A stretch of 64,000 nucleotides of DNA, from NCBI RefSeq assembly GCF_900101045.1, contig NZ_FNFN01000002.1:372001-436000 (forward strand), given 5' to 3'. The first letter of the stretch is position 1. Each line of letters begins with the position of its first letter. Made by a program: the position numbers and the translations under genes. Below, piece after piece: positions 16,606 to 25,540 of this stretch. The DNA comes from Nocardioides sp. YR527 (GTDB lineage: Bacteria; Actinomycetota; Actinomycetes; Propionibacteriales; Nocardioidaceae). Under the pieces are notes generated by a model. It worked only from the letters and a program-made list of their open reading frames with translations. It searched no databases and was not told the DNA's origin.

Positions 16606-17601
16606 TCAGGTCAGGTCGGCGACCACGATGGTGTGGTTGTCCGGTTCTCCTGCGGCGAGGACAGCGGCGGCCACCGCGTCGGCAACCGCCTGCGGGCCGG
16701 CCTCGGCGGTGATCAGGGCGTCGAGGTCGTCGACGTGGGAGTGGACGCCGTCGGTGGTCAGCACCAGCCTGTCGTCGGGCAGCAGGTCGAGCGACATCTC
16801 GTCGGCGACGACTCCGGGGACGAGGGCGCGGTTGAGCAGCGCCCGGTGCTCGTGGGAACGAGCCTCGTCGGCGGTCAGCTGGCCAGCCTCGACCATCGCA
16901 GCCACGACCGTGTGGTCGTGGGTGACCTGGCGTACGGCTCCGTCTCGCACCAGGAAGACCCTGGCGTCGCCGATGTGGGTGACCCGCGCGGTCGAGCCGT
17001 GCAGGTCGACGGCGGTCAGCGTGGTGCCCGACTTCGGCACCTCCGCGAACACCTCCTGGATGGCCGACCGCAGCCCGCCGGCGGCGTACGCCGTCAGGGC
17101 CGCGGCGGCAAGATCATCGCGGTCGCCGAAGCCGTCGGCTACCGCGATCAGCTCGGGGGTGACCAGGACGGCGTCCTGCTGGCTCGACCGGGCGCCGGTC
17201 TCGTGGCTGACACCGAACTCGACGTTCAGGGTCTCGGTTGACGTGGTCATCTGTTGTGCCTCGCTCCTCAATCGGTGGACGAGGACGGAGACCATCGTGC
17301 GACGCGTGGACGTGTCGGCCTCGACCTGGCGCCAGTAGGTCTCGACCTCGACCGCCGCGAGTGCGGCGGGCATGTCGACGACCTCCCGGATCCGAGCCAG
17401 CGGCATCCCGACCAGGCGCAGTGCGGCCACCAGGCGCGCGCGTTCCACCTGGTCAGACGCATAGCGGCGATAGCCGGAGATCGCGTCCACCTCGGCAGGA
17501 GGCAGCAGCCCGAGGTCGTCGTACAACCTCAGCGCCTTCGGCGTCAGCCCGGTCTCCCGGGCGAAGTCGCCGATGTTCACAAGCCCCTCCAGCCCGCTCA
17601 T
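16606..17601 (-). CDS. MerR-type DNA-binding domain fused to a PP2C-type Ser/Thr phosphatase domain
   Basis: Cytoplasmic two-domain protein of 331 residues. Residues about 8-75 form a MerR winged helix (NIGDFARETGLTPKALRLYD, GYRRYASDQVERA). After a short dimerisation helix, residues about 120-330 form a PP2C domain with SSQQDAVLV, AVADGFGD, HIGDARVFLVRDG, LTTDGVHSHVDD and PDNHTIVVADL, so the metal-binding aspartates are present. It may couple DNA binding to dephosphorylation; such fusions are uncommon. The ATG at 17601 abuts the second copy of the promoter/hairpin element, with a GGGGGCGG ribosome-like tract inside the arm. The minus-strand MarR gene lies upstream. Confidence 0.85.
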   Translation of the reverse strand: MSGLEGLVNIGDFARETGLTPKALRLYDDLGLLPPAEVDAISGYRRYASDQVERARLVAALRLVGMPLARIREVVDMPAALAAVEVETYWRQVEADTSTRRTMVSVLVHRLRSEAQQMTTSTETLNVEFGVSHETGARSSQQDAVLVTPELIAVADGFGDRDDLAAAALTAYAAGGLRSAIQEVFAEVPKSGTTLTAVDLHGSTARVTHIGDARVFLVRDGAVRQVTHDHTVVAAMVEAGQLTADEARSHEHRALLNRALVPGVVADEMSLDLLPDDRLVLTTDGVHSHVDDLDALITAEAGPQAVADAVAAAVLAAGEPDNHTIVVADLT

Positions 17602-17680
17602 GCGACCGCCCCCGTGGCGCAAGCGCCAGCATACGAGAGCGGTCGCCTGAGACTTGTTGTCGCTCGCTGACGCTCGCTCA
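17598..17680 (-). repeat. promoter/hairpin element, copy 2, abutting the MerR-PP2C start codon
   Basis: Minus strand: GAGCGAGCG(T)CAGCGAGCGACA, then arms GCGACCGC / GCGGTCGC around CTCTCGTATGCT and the inner hairpin GGCGCTTGCGCC, directly followed by ATGAGC. Order and spacing match copy 1 (11266-11351), but the arms differ by paired substitutions that keep complementarity. TATGCT occupies the place of TATTCT in copy 1. Confidence 0.7.
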
Positions 17681-17746
17681 TGTTCACCATCCTCCCCGGT
17701 GAAGGTCACCGGTGGAAGCAGATTGGTGCTTCCCCTTGGGGCAACC

Positions 17747-18235
17747 TCAAGCCCCGGTCTGCTCGGCCCACTTCTCGAGCAGCCGGGCGAGCGAGCGCCG
17801 CTCGGCCGCGGTGAAGACGGCGAGCAGGCGGTGCTCGTTGGCGATGTGGTCGGTGAACGCCGCGTCGATCAGCTCAAGCCCGCGTTCGGTCAGCGCGATC
17901 CGACGCCCACGACCGTCCTCGTCTCGGCGGCCCCGGCTGACCCACCCCTGGGCCAGGCAGCGGTCGACCCGCTTGGTGACCGCCCCCGAAGAGACCATCG
18001 TCTGCTCGCCGAGCTCCTTCGGAGTCAGTGCGTACGGAGCGCCTTGCCGTCGCAGCGTCGCCAGCACGTCGAACTCGCCCTCGCCCAGTCCGTGCTGGGC
18101 ATAGACGCTGACGAGCTCATCGGTGAGACGCAGCCCGAGGCGGTGCAGCCGGGCGATGACGGCCTGCGGGGTGATGTCGAGGTCGGGGCGCTCCCGCTCC
18201 CACTGCGCCATCACGGTCGAGACGTGGTCTGCCAT
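17747..18235 (-). CDS. MarR-family transcriptional regulator
   Basis: Dimeric winged-helix regulator of 162 residues. The core includes LGEGEFDVLATLRRQG, LTPKELGEQTMVSSGAVTKRVDRCLAQGWVSR (recognition helix) and the wing RGRRIALTERG, with helical ends for dimerisation. It is divergent from an EamA-type exporter gene, with 41 bp between starts. The typical arrangement is repression of both genes and release by a small ligand. A TATATT box lies 8 nt before the ATG, and an inverted repeat overlaps the exporter start. Confidence 0.87.
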   Translation of the reverse strand: MADHVSTVMAQWERERPDLDITPQAVIARLHRLGLRLTDELVSVYAQHGLGEGEFDVLATLRRQGAPYALTPKELGEQTMVSSGAVTKRVDRCLAQGWVSRGRRDEDGRGRRIALTERGLELIDAAFTDHIANEHRLLAVFTAAERRSLARLLEKWAEQTGA

Positions 18236-18243
18236 GACACTGG

Positions 18244-18249
18244 AATATA
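18244..18249 (-). promoter_or_regulatory. leaderless -10 box (TATATT) for the MarR gene
   Basis: TATATT on the minus strand ends 8 nt before the ATG at 18235. It lies within the AT-rich divergent region that also carries the presumed MarR operator. Confidence 0.5.
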
Positions 18250-18257
18250 TCTGACGA

Positions 18258-18276
18258 GGAAGATATTATCTCTTCC
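18258..18276. promoter_or_regulatory. candidate MarR operator
   Basis: Inverted repeat GGAAGA-n7-TCTTCC immediately precedes the EamA ATG at 18277. An imperfect second palindrome (AATATATC...GATATTAT) overlaps it. Position between divergent MarR and transporter genes is the main support. Confidence 0.5.
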
Positions 18277-19188
18277 ATGGAAAGTAGATTCGTAACCCTC
18301 GCGCTGACCGCGATCGCCCCGGTGGCCTGGGGGTCCGGCTACTTCGTCACCGCCACGTTCCTACCGCCGGACCGGCCGCTGTTCGGCGCCGTGGTCCGGG
18401 CGCTGCCCTTCGGCCTGCTGCTCCTGGCGCTCCGGCCCGGCCTGCTCCACGGCTCCTGGTGGTGGCGCACGGCAGCGCTCGGGCTGCTCAACTTCGGGGC
18501 GTTCTTCGCCCTCGTCTTCGTCGCCGCCTACCGGCTCCCCGGCGGCCTCGCCGCCACCCTGACCGCGGTCTCTCCGATCGTGGTGATGCTGCTGGCCTGG
18601 GCCTTTGCCGGCGAGCAGCCACGGGCCGGATCGCTCGCGGCCGGCGTCGTCGGCGCCATCGGCGTGGCCCTGTTGGTGCTCCGCGGCGGCGCGAGTCTCG
18701 ACCTGATCGGGGTCCTGGCCGCCTTCGCCTCGGTCGCCGTCTTCTCCACCGGCTTCATCCTCGTCAAGGTCTGGCAACCGCCGGTCGGCCTGCTCACCTT
18801 CACCGCCTGGCAGCTCGTCCTCGGCGGCCTCGCCCTCGCCCCGGTGGCCCTCCTCGTCGAAGGCCCACCGCCCGCGCTCGACCTGCCGGCCATCGGGGGC
18901 TACGCCTACATCGGCATCGTTGGCACGGTGGTCGCCTACGCGGTCTGGTTCCGCGGCGCCCGGCGCCTTCCGGCCGCCGCGGTGTCGCTGGTCGGCCTGC
19001 TCAACCCGGTCGCCGGGATCCTCATCGGACTCGCCTTCGCGGGTGAACATCTCACCCCGGCCGGCGGGCTCGGGATGGCGTTGGTGCTCGGTGGCGTACT
19101 CCTCGGACAGCCTGCGGTGCTCGACCGGATCAAGGCCGGGCGTCGGCCAGAACCGGCCTCGTGTGCCGACGTTGGAGCAGCCGGATAG
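18277..19188 (+). CDS. EamA/DMT-superfamily transporter
   Basis: Integral membrane protein of 303 residues with about ten hydrophobic segments and two EamA repeats. The first begins APVAWGSGYFVTATFLPPD and the second ASVAVFSTGFILVKVWQPP. Members export amino acids, metabolites or drugs. The ATG at 18277 follows the palindrome directly. Because it is divergent from a MarR gene, export of a toxic compound sensed by MarR is plausible, but the substrate is unknown. Confidence 0.85.
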   Translation: MESRFVTLALTAIAPVAWGSGYFVTATFLPPDRPLFGAVVRALPFGLLLLALRPGLLHGSWWWRTAALGLLNFGAFFALVFVAAYRLPGGLAATLTAVSPIVVMLLAWAFAGEQPRAGSLAAGVVGAIGVALLVLRGGASLDLIGVLAAFASVAVFSTGFILVKVWQPPVGLLTFTAWQLVLGGLALAPVALLVEGPPPALDLPAIGGYAYIGIVGTVVAYAVWFRGARRLPAAAVSLVGLLNPVAGILIGLAFAGEHLTPAGGLGMALVLGGVLLGQPAVLDRIKAGRRPEPASCADVGAAG

Positions 19189-19191
19189 GTT
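19186..19191 (+). promoter_or_regulatory. leaderless -10 box (TAGGTT)
   Basis: TAGGTT ends 6 nt before the ATG at 19198. It overlaps the TAG stop codon (19186-19188) of the EamA gene. Confidence 0.5.
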
Positions 19192-19197
19192 CACCCC

Positions 19198-20706
19198 ATG
19201 AAACTGCGTGCGCGTGCGCTTGAGCTTCTCGTCTTCACCGTCGGTGCCGGCACCTTGGGGTCAGAGATGGCCGCGGCTCGGCTGCTCGCGCCGTGGTTCG
19301 GCGACTCGACGATCGTGTGGGCCAACACGATCGCGACAGTGCTGGTGGCACTCGCGATCGGCTACTCCGTCGGCGGCAGGATCGCCGACCGGAACCCGCA
19401 TCCCTCCGGCCTCGCCAAGATCGTGCTCGCCGCCGCCGCCCTCCTGGCCGCGGTGCCGTTCGTCGCCGACCCGTTCCTTCCGCTCGCGGTCAGGGCGGTC
19501 GACCAGCTCAGCATCGCGACCTTCGCCGGCTCGCTCGTCGGGGTCGGCGTACTGCTCGCGATCCCGCTCTTCCTGCTCGGCATCGTCAGCCCCTACGCCG
19601 TCAGGCTGAGCGTCGAGGCCGTCGAGGATGCCGGCCACGCGGCTGGGCGCCTCTACGCGATCTCGACGGTCGGCTCCCTGGTCGGCACCTTCGCCGCCTC
19701 ACTGTTCCTCATCCCGGTCGTCGGGACGCGGCGTACGTTCCTGATCTTCGCTCTCCTGATGGCGATCTGCGCGATCCCGCACCTGGTCAAGCGGCGGCTG
19801 CCGGCCGCGGCCGTACCGGCGGTGATCCTCGCCCTGATCGTGCTTCCGACCGGGTCGATCAAGACGCTGACCAGCAACGGCGGCAAGGTGATCTGGGAGA
19901 AGGAGACGGAGTACCAGTACGCCCGTGTGGTCGAGTACGACGACGGCAGCCGCTACCTCGAGCTCAACGAGGGCCACGCCGTGCACTCTGTCTACAACGA
20001 GGGTGAATGGCTCACCGGCGCCTACTGGGACGAGATGCTCTCGCTGTCGTACGCCGGCGCGGAGGCCCCGAAGTCGGTGGCGATCCTGGGCTCGGCCGCC
20101 GGGACGACCGCGCGACAGTTCGGACACTTCGCCCCCGAGACACGGGTGGACGCCGTCGAGATCGACGAGGACGTCACCGAGGTCGGCCAGAAGCTCTTCG
20201 ATCTCAAGGACCAGCCGAACCTCCACCTCCACACCGCCGACGCCCGCCCGTGGCTGCAGAAGCAGACCCGGAAGTACGACGCGATCATGGTCGACGCCTA
20301 CCACCAGCCCTACATCCCGTTCTACCTGACCACGAAGGAGTTCTTCGCGCTGGCGAAGGACCACCTGAACCCGGGCGGCGTGCTCGTCGTGAACTCAGCC
20401 CACCCGGAGGGCTCGACAGCGCTGGAGAAGGTCCTCACCGCAACCCTGCGGACCTCGTTCGGCGACGCCGTGTGGCGCTCGGACTCCGGCCCGACCAACA
20501 CTCACCTGATCGCGACCGTCGATCCGGAAGCCGACCCCGCCGCGAGCCTCACCGCCACCGCCGAGGAGCAGCCCGCCGATCTCGCCGGCACCCTCACCGA
20601 CTCCGCCGCCCGGCTCGAGCCGGGCGTCCGGGGCGGGACGGTCTACACCGACGACGTCGCGCCGGTCGAGTGGCTCACCGACCTCAGCCTTCTCGAGGTT
20701 GCCTGA
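19198..20706 (+). CDS. fused membrane / spermidine-synthase-like protein
   Basis: Protein of 502 residues. The N-terminal about 215 residues hold some seven hydrophobic segments of the fused MFS/spermidine-synthase type (VFTVGAGTLGSEMAAARLLA at the start). The C-terminal part is a spermidine-synthase-like Rossmann domain: SVAILGSAAGTTARQFGHF (about 292), DAVEIDEDVTEVG (about 318) and YDAIMVDAYHQPYIPFYL (about 360). Whether it makes polyamines or methylates something at the membrane cannot be told. It starts 9 bp after the EamA stop but has its own -10 box. Confidence 0.8.
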   Translation: MKLRARALELLVFTVGAGTLGSEMAAARLLAPWFGDSTIVWANTIATVLVALAIGYSVGGRIADRNPHPSGLAKIVLAAAALLAAVPFVADPFLPLAVRAVDQLSIATFAGSLVGVGVLLAIPLFLLGIVSPYAVRLSVEAVEDAGHAAGRLYAISTVGSLVGTFAASLFLIPVVGTRRTFLIFALLMAICAIPHLVKRRLPAAAVPAVILALIVLPTGSIKTLTSNGGKVIWEKETEYQYARVVEYDDGSRYLELNEGHAVHSVYNEGEWLTGAYWDEMLSLSYAGAEAPKSVAILGSAAGTTARQFGHFAPETRVDAVEIDEDVTEVGQKLFDLKDQPNLHLHTADARPWLQKQTRKYDAIMVDAYHQPYIPFYLTTKEFFALAKDHLNPGGVLVVNSAHPEGSTALEKVLTATLRTSFGDAVWRSDSGPTNTHLIATVDPEADPAASLTATAEEQPADLAGTLTDSAARLEPGVRGGTVYTDDVAPVEWLTDLSLLEVA

Positions 20707-20976
20707 CCCGCTGGGGCGTTTCACCTCACCGATCGGCGTCTTGCGCAGGCACCCGACGCAGACCTGGTTGGGCGCGACCTTGCTGAGCCTTCGCGGTGGC
20801 AGCACGTGCCACGTGCCCAGCCGACGGCCGCACATGGTCATCACGTACCCGTTGCTCCTCTTGACCGAGCGAAGGTGCCAGAAGCTGCCTCGATCGGTGC
20901 GGTAGACCAGCGGGTCCTTGGACAGGACCGGCGGCCTCACGCTGGATCGCATGCTGAGTCTGTCGTCTACGAACAC
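20395..20976 (-). CDS. small cysteine-motif protein of unknown function with long antisense tail
   Basis: The credible part is residues 1 to about 90, containing LVYRTDRGSFWHLRSVKR, TMCGRRLGTW and NQVCVGCLRKTPIG. The Cys...Cys-x-x-Cys set with basic residues resembles a small zinc-ribbon or nucleic-acid-binding domain. The GTG at 20976 is chosen for the GGGGGG tract 5 nt upstream; ATG codons at 21057 and 20952 are alternatives. From about residue 91 the frame runs antisense into the upstream membrane protein gene for 312 bp. That tail is compositionally like a shadow, so the true end may differ (frameshift or a real overlap). Family not recognised. Confidence 0.5.
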   Translation of the reverse strand: MFVDDRLSMRSSVRPPVLSKDPLVYRTDRGSFWHLRSVKRSNGYVMTMCGRRLGTWHVLPPRRLSKVAPNQVCVGCLRKTPIGEVKRPSGSGNLEKAEVGEPLDRRDVVGVDRPAPDARLEPGGGVGEGAGEIGGLLLGGGGEARGGVGFRIDGRDQVSVGRAGVRAPHGVAERGPQGCGEDLLQRCRALRVG

Positions 20977-21153
20977 GAATTCCCCCCAAGGAATGTCGAT
21001 AGCTCTCGTCGTTGAGTGCCTCGAGACGCCGGTCTCCAGCGGGGGCCAGGTGCCCAACGCCCCGAGGCTTGTTCGACCCTAAGTCCACTCATTGCAACGG
21101 GTCAAGGCGGAAAGGGTGGGGCTATGCGGCTATTCGGGATCTGTACGCCTCAG

Positions 21154-21159
21154 TAACGT
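21154..21159 (+). promoter_or_regulatory. leaderless -10 box (TAACGT)
   Basis: TAACGT ends 8 nt before the ATG at 21168. No ribosome binding site lies between. Confidence 0.5.
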
Positions 21160-21167
21160 GTTCTCCT

Positions 21168-21947
21168 ATGAGCAACCCCCGTCCGCGCGGCCTGCCGAAA
21201 TACCTCCACGTGGCCGACTATCTGCGGGCCCAGATCGACGACGGCACCTACCAGCCCGGCGAGCGTCTACCGACCGAACCCGAGCTGATGGACACCTTCC
21301 CCTACGACCGCGCCACGATCCGGCGTGGTCTGGCGGTGCTGCGCAACGAAGGCCTGATCACCAGCGAGCAGGGCCGTGGTGTCTTCGTACGCGACGCCAC
21401 CAAGACCCGCTACGACCTGATGAGCATGCTGATCACCGACCGGAGCCACCCGGCGAAGCCGGACGCGGCCTACAACCAGCCCCCACGCGGTCCGGACGAC
21501 GGCCTCTCGATCGAGCACTCCTACGAGGTGATCGCGGCCGGCGAGAAGCTGGGGGCGGCCTTCGAGATCGATCCCCGCAGCGAACTCCTCAGCACCACCT
21601 ACACCTTCTACATCAGCGGCGACGACACCGCCGAATACCGCACCACGGCCTACATCCCCTATCCGCTGGTCATCGACACCCCGCTCGCCACCCCGACTGA
21701 CGACTGGCCGCAGCCGCCGATCAAGGATCTGCTCGCCACGGTCGGCGTGAAGGTGACCACGGTCGCGATGGACATCGAGTCCCGGATGCCGACGCCGCAG
21801 GAGACCTACGACCTGCAGATCCCCGACGGCACGCCGGTCCTCTCCGACCGGCGCCGATTCCTCGCCGACGACCGGGTCGTGTGCGTGACCGACTCGGTCG
21901 GGGTCGCCGACCGGATCGTCTACGGGCTCGACCTGAAGCTGCAGTGA
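21168..21947 (+). CDS. GntR-family regulator with UTRA effector domain (HutC type)
   Basis: Regulator of 259 residues. The N-terminal GntR winged helix (about 8-75) shows YLHVADYLRAQIDDGTYQPG, LPTEPELMDTFPYDRATIRR and LRNEGLITSEQGRGVFV. The C-terminal UTRA domain (about 100-258), with YPLVIDTPLATP and DRRRFLADDRVVCVTDSVGV, would bind a small-molecule effector. The start is ATG at 21168, supported by the -10 box and the family N-terminus. Its neighbours are unrelated, so the regulon is not evident. It converges on the VWA gene, with a repeat between them. Confidence 0.87.
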   Translation: MSNPRPRGLPKYLHVADYLRAQIDDGTYQPGERLPTEPELMDTFPYDRATIRRGLAVLRNEGLITSEQGRGVFVRDATKTRYDLMSMLITDRSHPAKPDAAYNQPPRGPDDGLSIEHSYEVIAAGEKLGAAFEIDPRSELLSTTYTFYISGDDTAEYRTTAYIPYPLVIDTPLATPTDDWPQPPIKDLLATVGVKVTTVAMDIESRMPTPQETYDLQIPDGTPVLSDRRRFLADDRVVCVTDSVGVADRIVYGLDLKLQ

Positions 21948-21954
21948 GGCCTTG

Positions 21955-22025
21955 CTGGTCGAAGGCCACTTCGTTCAGACCTCGGAGCCTTTAGGCGTAG
22001 GCGTGCGGCCTCGCGGCTCGACCAG
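21955..22025. repeat. dispersed repeat family A, between GntR and VWA genes
   Basis: Outer 8-bp arms CTGGTCGA (21955-21962) and TCGACCAG (22018-22025) enclose GGCCACTTCGTTCAG, a string also found in the copy at 16549-16603. It lies between convergent stops and could act as a terminator for both strands. Confidence 0.65.
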
Positions 22026-22034
22026 CGGGTGCAA

Positions 22035-23404
22035 TCAGGCCAGGTCGTGGACGAACTCGCTCAGCTGGGTGAGGTTGCGGCACTCCCGCATATCGATGAT
22101 CGAGCCGTAGCGCGTCGCCTCGGAGTCGCCGGTGTCCCACTGCGTACGGACCTCGGGGTTGAGCCAGTGGGAGTGCCGCGCCGCGTCGGCCATCGCGCGC
22201 AGCGAGTCGACGGCGAGGTCGGAGTAGTTCGACCGGGCGTCGCCGAGGATCAGCAGCGACGACTTGGGGCCGAGGGCGTCGGCGTGCCGCTCCTGGAAGA
22301 GGGAGAACGCGCGGCCGTAGTTGGTGCGCCCCATCCGGGCCGCGTGCTCGGTCGCCTTGGTCAGCTCGGTCATCGTGTCGACCAGGTCGGCGCCGGGCTT
22401 GAAGTAGGACGTGACCTCGTGGATCTCGTCGACGAAGGTGAACGCGCGCACCTTGCCGAACTGCTCGCGCAGCGCGAAGACGAGCATCAGCGTGAACGTC
22501 GCGAAGTTGGACACCGAGCCCGACACGTCGCACAGGATCACCAGCTCGGTGCGGTGCGGCCGCTTCGGCCTGAAGCGCAGGTCGACGGGAACCCCGCCGG
22601 TGGACATCGAGGACCGGAGCGTACGCCGCAGGTCCACCGCTCCTCGCCGGCGCGCGTGGTGCTCCTGGGTCAGCCGCGTCGCCAGCCGGCGCGCCAGCGG
22701 GTAGATCTCGCGCCGCAGCGCCTCCAGGTCGGCCCGGCGGGCGTGCAGGAAGTCGAGCTTCTCGATGGTGGGGCGTACGGCGATCTTGGCGATCTGCTCG
22801 GGCCCCTTCTCCTCCGCGATCCGGCGGCGGGCGTCGGCCTCGACCAGGCCGGCGAACCGGTCCATCCGCCGGGTGCCGACGCGCGCCGCCTCCTCCTCGG
22901 TCCAGCCGCCCTGCTGGAGACCCTCGATGAGCCGGGCGGTCAGCTCGTCGGTGGAGAGCCGGCGCAGCGCGGTGTAGGACGACCAGGAGCTGAGCCCGGG
23001 CCCGCGGCCGGGCATCGCGCCGAAGCGGGCCACCGCCTCGGCGGCCAACTGGCGGAGCATCTCGACGTCGTCGGCCTCCAGCGCCTCGGCCAGCCGTGAG
23101 GAGAACTCCTCGAGCGCTTCCGGACCGTCCTTGGCCACCCCTGCGGCCGCTGCTTCGCCCGTCAATGATGGAGTCATCCCCGAGCCGACCATCCGCGGGA
23201 AGTAGAGCTCGAAGAGCCCGTCGAAGGTGGCCCGCTGGTTGGCGCGCTTGACCAGGGTCGCGGCGTACGCCTCCTTGACCTGCTGACGGTCGGTCCAGCC
23301 GATCAGGCCGAGGGCCGTGACCGCGTCGAGGCCCTCGGAGAGCGACACCGGCAGCCCGGCTCCCCGCAGTGCGTCGAGGAACTCGATGTGCCGGTCGAGG
23401 AGGG

Positions 23405-23408
<4 letters not shown>
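22035..23408 (-). CDS. VWA-domain protein, CoxE type
   Basis: Protein of 457 residues of the VWA/CoxE family, which pairs with MoxR-type AAA+ ATPases in metal or cofactor insertion chaperone systems. The N-terminal half is helical (RHIEFLDALRGAGLPVSLSE). The C-terminal von Willebrand A domain (about 285-455) has the MIDAS start ILCDVSGSVSNFATF and the later SLLILGDARSNY. It overlaps the MoxR gene by 4 bp, matching the usual MoxR-CoxE tandem. The client protein is not encoded nearby, as no CO dehydrogenase genes are present. Confidence 0.87.
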
Positions 23409-24283
<875 letters not shown>

Positions 24284-24289
24284 GACGCG

Positions 24290-24295
24290 ACACTA
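24290..24295 (-). promoter_or_regulatory. leaderless -10 box (TAGTGT) for the MoxR-VWA operon
   Basis: TAGTGT on the minus strand ends 6 nt before the ATG at 24283. Confidence 0.5.
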
Positions 24296-24395
24296 GCGAC
24301 TCTGCTCCGGGTCTGCCCCCGGTGTCCGGATGGGACTTTCGTCATAGTGCTGGCCGGAGCCGTCACCGTGACACCGATCGGTCGTTAGAAACATC

Positions 24396-24728
24396 GTGCA
24401 CTCGGACACCCCGCGACCTCTGACGCTGGTCGTCGCCGCCATGAAGGTGTGCGCGCTGACCGCGCTCGCGGCCTTCTGTCTGGTTGCCGTGACCACGCCG
24501 TCCGAGCCTCGGTCGCTGGCGAAGCGGGAGCAGCCCGAGCTCGCCGCGATGCTCGAGCAGCACCACTGCGTGGCTCCTCCGACGATCGCGCCGTGGCGCC
24601 GGCAGAGCGCCATCATCCGCACCCCGCTCGGCGACCTGAAGCACGTCCCACTCGACGTCGGCCAGCTGATCGAGCAGGGCAAGGCCCGCGGCGAGCTGAT
24701 CGCCTTCTGCGCCGACCCCGCCCCCTAG
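24396..24728 (+). CDS. small secreted or membrane-anchored hypothetical protein
   Basis: Protein of 110 residues from GTG at 24396. One hydrophobic segment (about 9-32, LTLVVAAMKVCALTALAAF) could be an uncleaved anchor or signal. The rest is polar with two cysteines (EQHHCVAPP and IAFCADPAP) that could pair outside the cell. No family recognised. Codon use resembles the neighbours, and the convergent HxlR gene ends 4 bp downstream. Confidence 0.5.
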   Translation: MHSDTPRPLTLVVAAMKVCALTALAAFCLVAVTTPSEPRSLAKREQPELAAMLEQHHCVAPPTIAPWRRQSAIIRTPLGDLKHVPLDVGQLIEQGKARGELIAFCADPAP

Positions 24729-24732
24729 GGGC

Positions 24733-25437
24733 TCAGCCCACCGCGGCCATCGCGTCGGAGAAGACCACGAGCACGCGGTCCAGCGCCGCCTGCTCGCCCT
24801 CGACCCGCAGATCGCCCTTCTCCAGGGCGTCGGCCAGGGACTGACCGAGGAGCGCGACGCCCGCCCAGGCCGTCGAGTCGCCGGTGACGGTGACGTCCAC
24901 CCGGGCGAGCTCACCGACGTCGAGATCGAAGCCGTACTCGTTCCAGTTCAGCCGGAACTGCAGAGGCTCCACGTCGGGGCAGCGTGCGTCGGTCAGCTTC
25001 CAGGTGGCCCGGAGCGGAGCCTGGGTGGGCAGGCTCTGGGGCGGGACCATCGTGCGCATCGCGACCATCACCCCGCTGGGCGTCATCCCCGTCGACGGGA
25101 CCGGGAAGTGCGCCGAGCCTTCCAAGGCCCACAGCGACAGGACGCTGAGGACCTTCTCCAGCTCCCGGCCCCAGTCGGTCAGGGCGTACGCCGTGGTCTT
25201 GGTGAGGTAGCCGAGCTCGGTCTCGACGACGACGCCCGCGCGCTCCAGGAACTGCAGTCGGTCGTTGAGCTCCTCGGTGCTGACTCCGATCAGGGACGAC
25301 CTCAGATCAGGAGCCGTACGCGGCCCGAACATCAGCTCGCGCACCACGATCAGGCTCCACCGGTCACCGATCAGGTCCAGTGCGTGCGCGGCCGCGCACG
25401 CGTCTCCCAGGTCCCCGTAGGACAGGTTCAGGGTCAC
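24733..25437 (-). CDS. HxlR-family regulator with C-terminal SCP2-like domain, copy 1
   Basis: Protein of 234 residues. The N-terminal HxlR winged helix (about 8-100) includes AAHALDLIGDRWSLIVVREL, FGPRTAPDLRSSLIGVSTEEL and the wing YALTDWGRELE. Residues about 130-234 resemble an SCP-2 sterol-carrier-like fold, as in many actinobacterial HxlR proteins, and probably bind a hydrophobic ligand. The GTG at 25437 is chosen because GAGAGGA lies 5 nt upstream. It is the most downstream of three tandem paralogues; its 5' end shares a 98-bp identical block with copy 2. Confidence 0.85.
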   Translation of the reverse strand: MTLNLSYGDLGDACAAAHALDLIGDRWSLIVVRELMFGPRTAPDLRSSLIGVSTEELNDRLQFLERAGVVVETELGYLTKTTAYALTDWGRELEKVLSVLSLWALEGSAHFPVPSTGMTPSGVMVAMRTMVPPQSLPTQAPLRATWKLTDARCPDVEPLQFRLNWNEYGFDLDVGELARVDVTVTGDSTAWAGVALLGQSLADALEKGDLRVEGEQAALDRVLVVFSDAMAAVG

Positions 25438-25453
25438 GTCGATCCTCTCCGAG
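25322..25453 (-). repeat. duplicated HxlR 5' region, copy 1
   Basis: A 98-bp block (25322-25419) is identical to 26127-26224. After two mismatches within three bases, a further 31 bp (25423-25453) match 26228-26258. It covers the start codon, ribosome site and first about 38 codons. Confidence 0.9.
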
Positions 25454-25540
25454 CAGCCGGATCCGTCGAGTCCAGTGAACCACGTCACACACGACGGCGG
25501 CGCTGCCGTCCCGATCGACGGGCAGCCGATCGAAGAAGCG

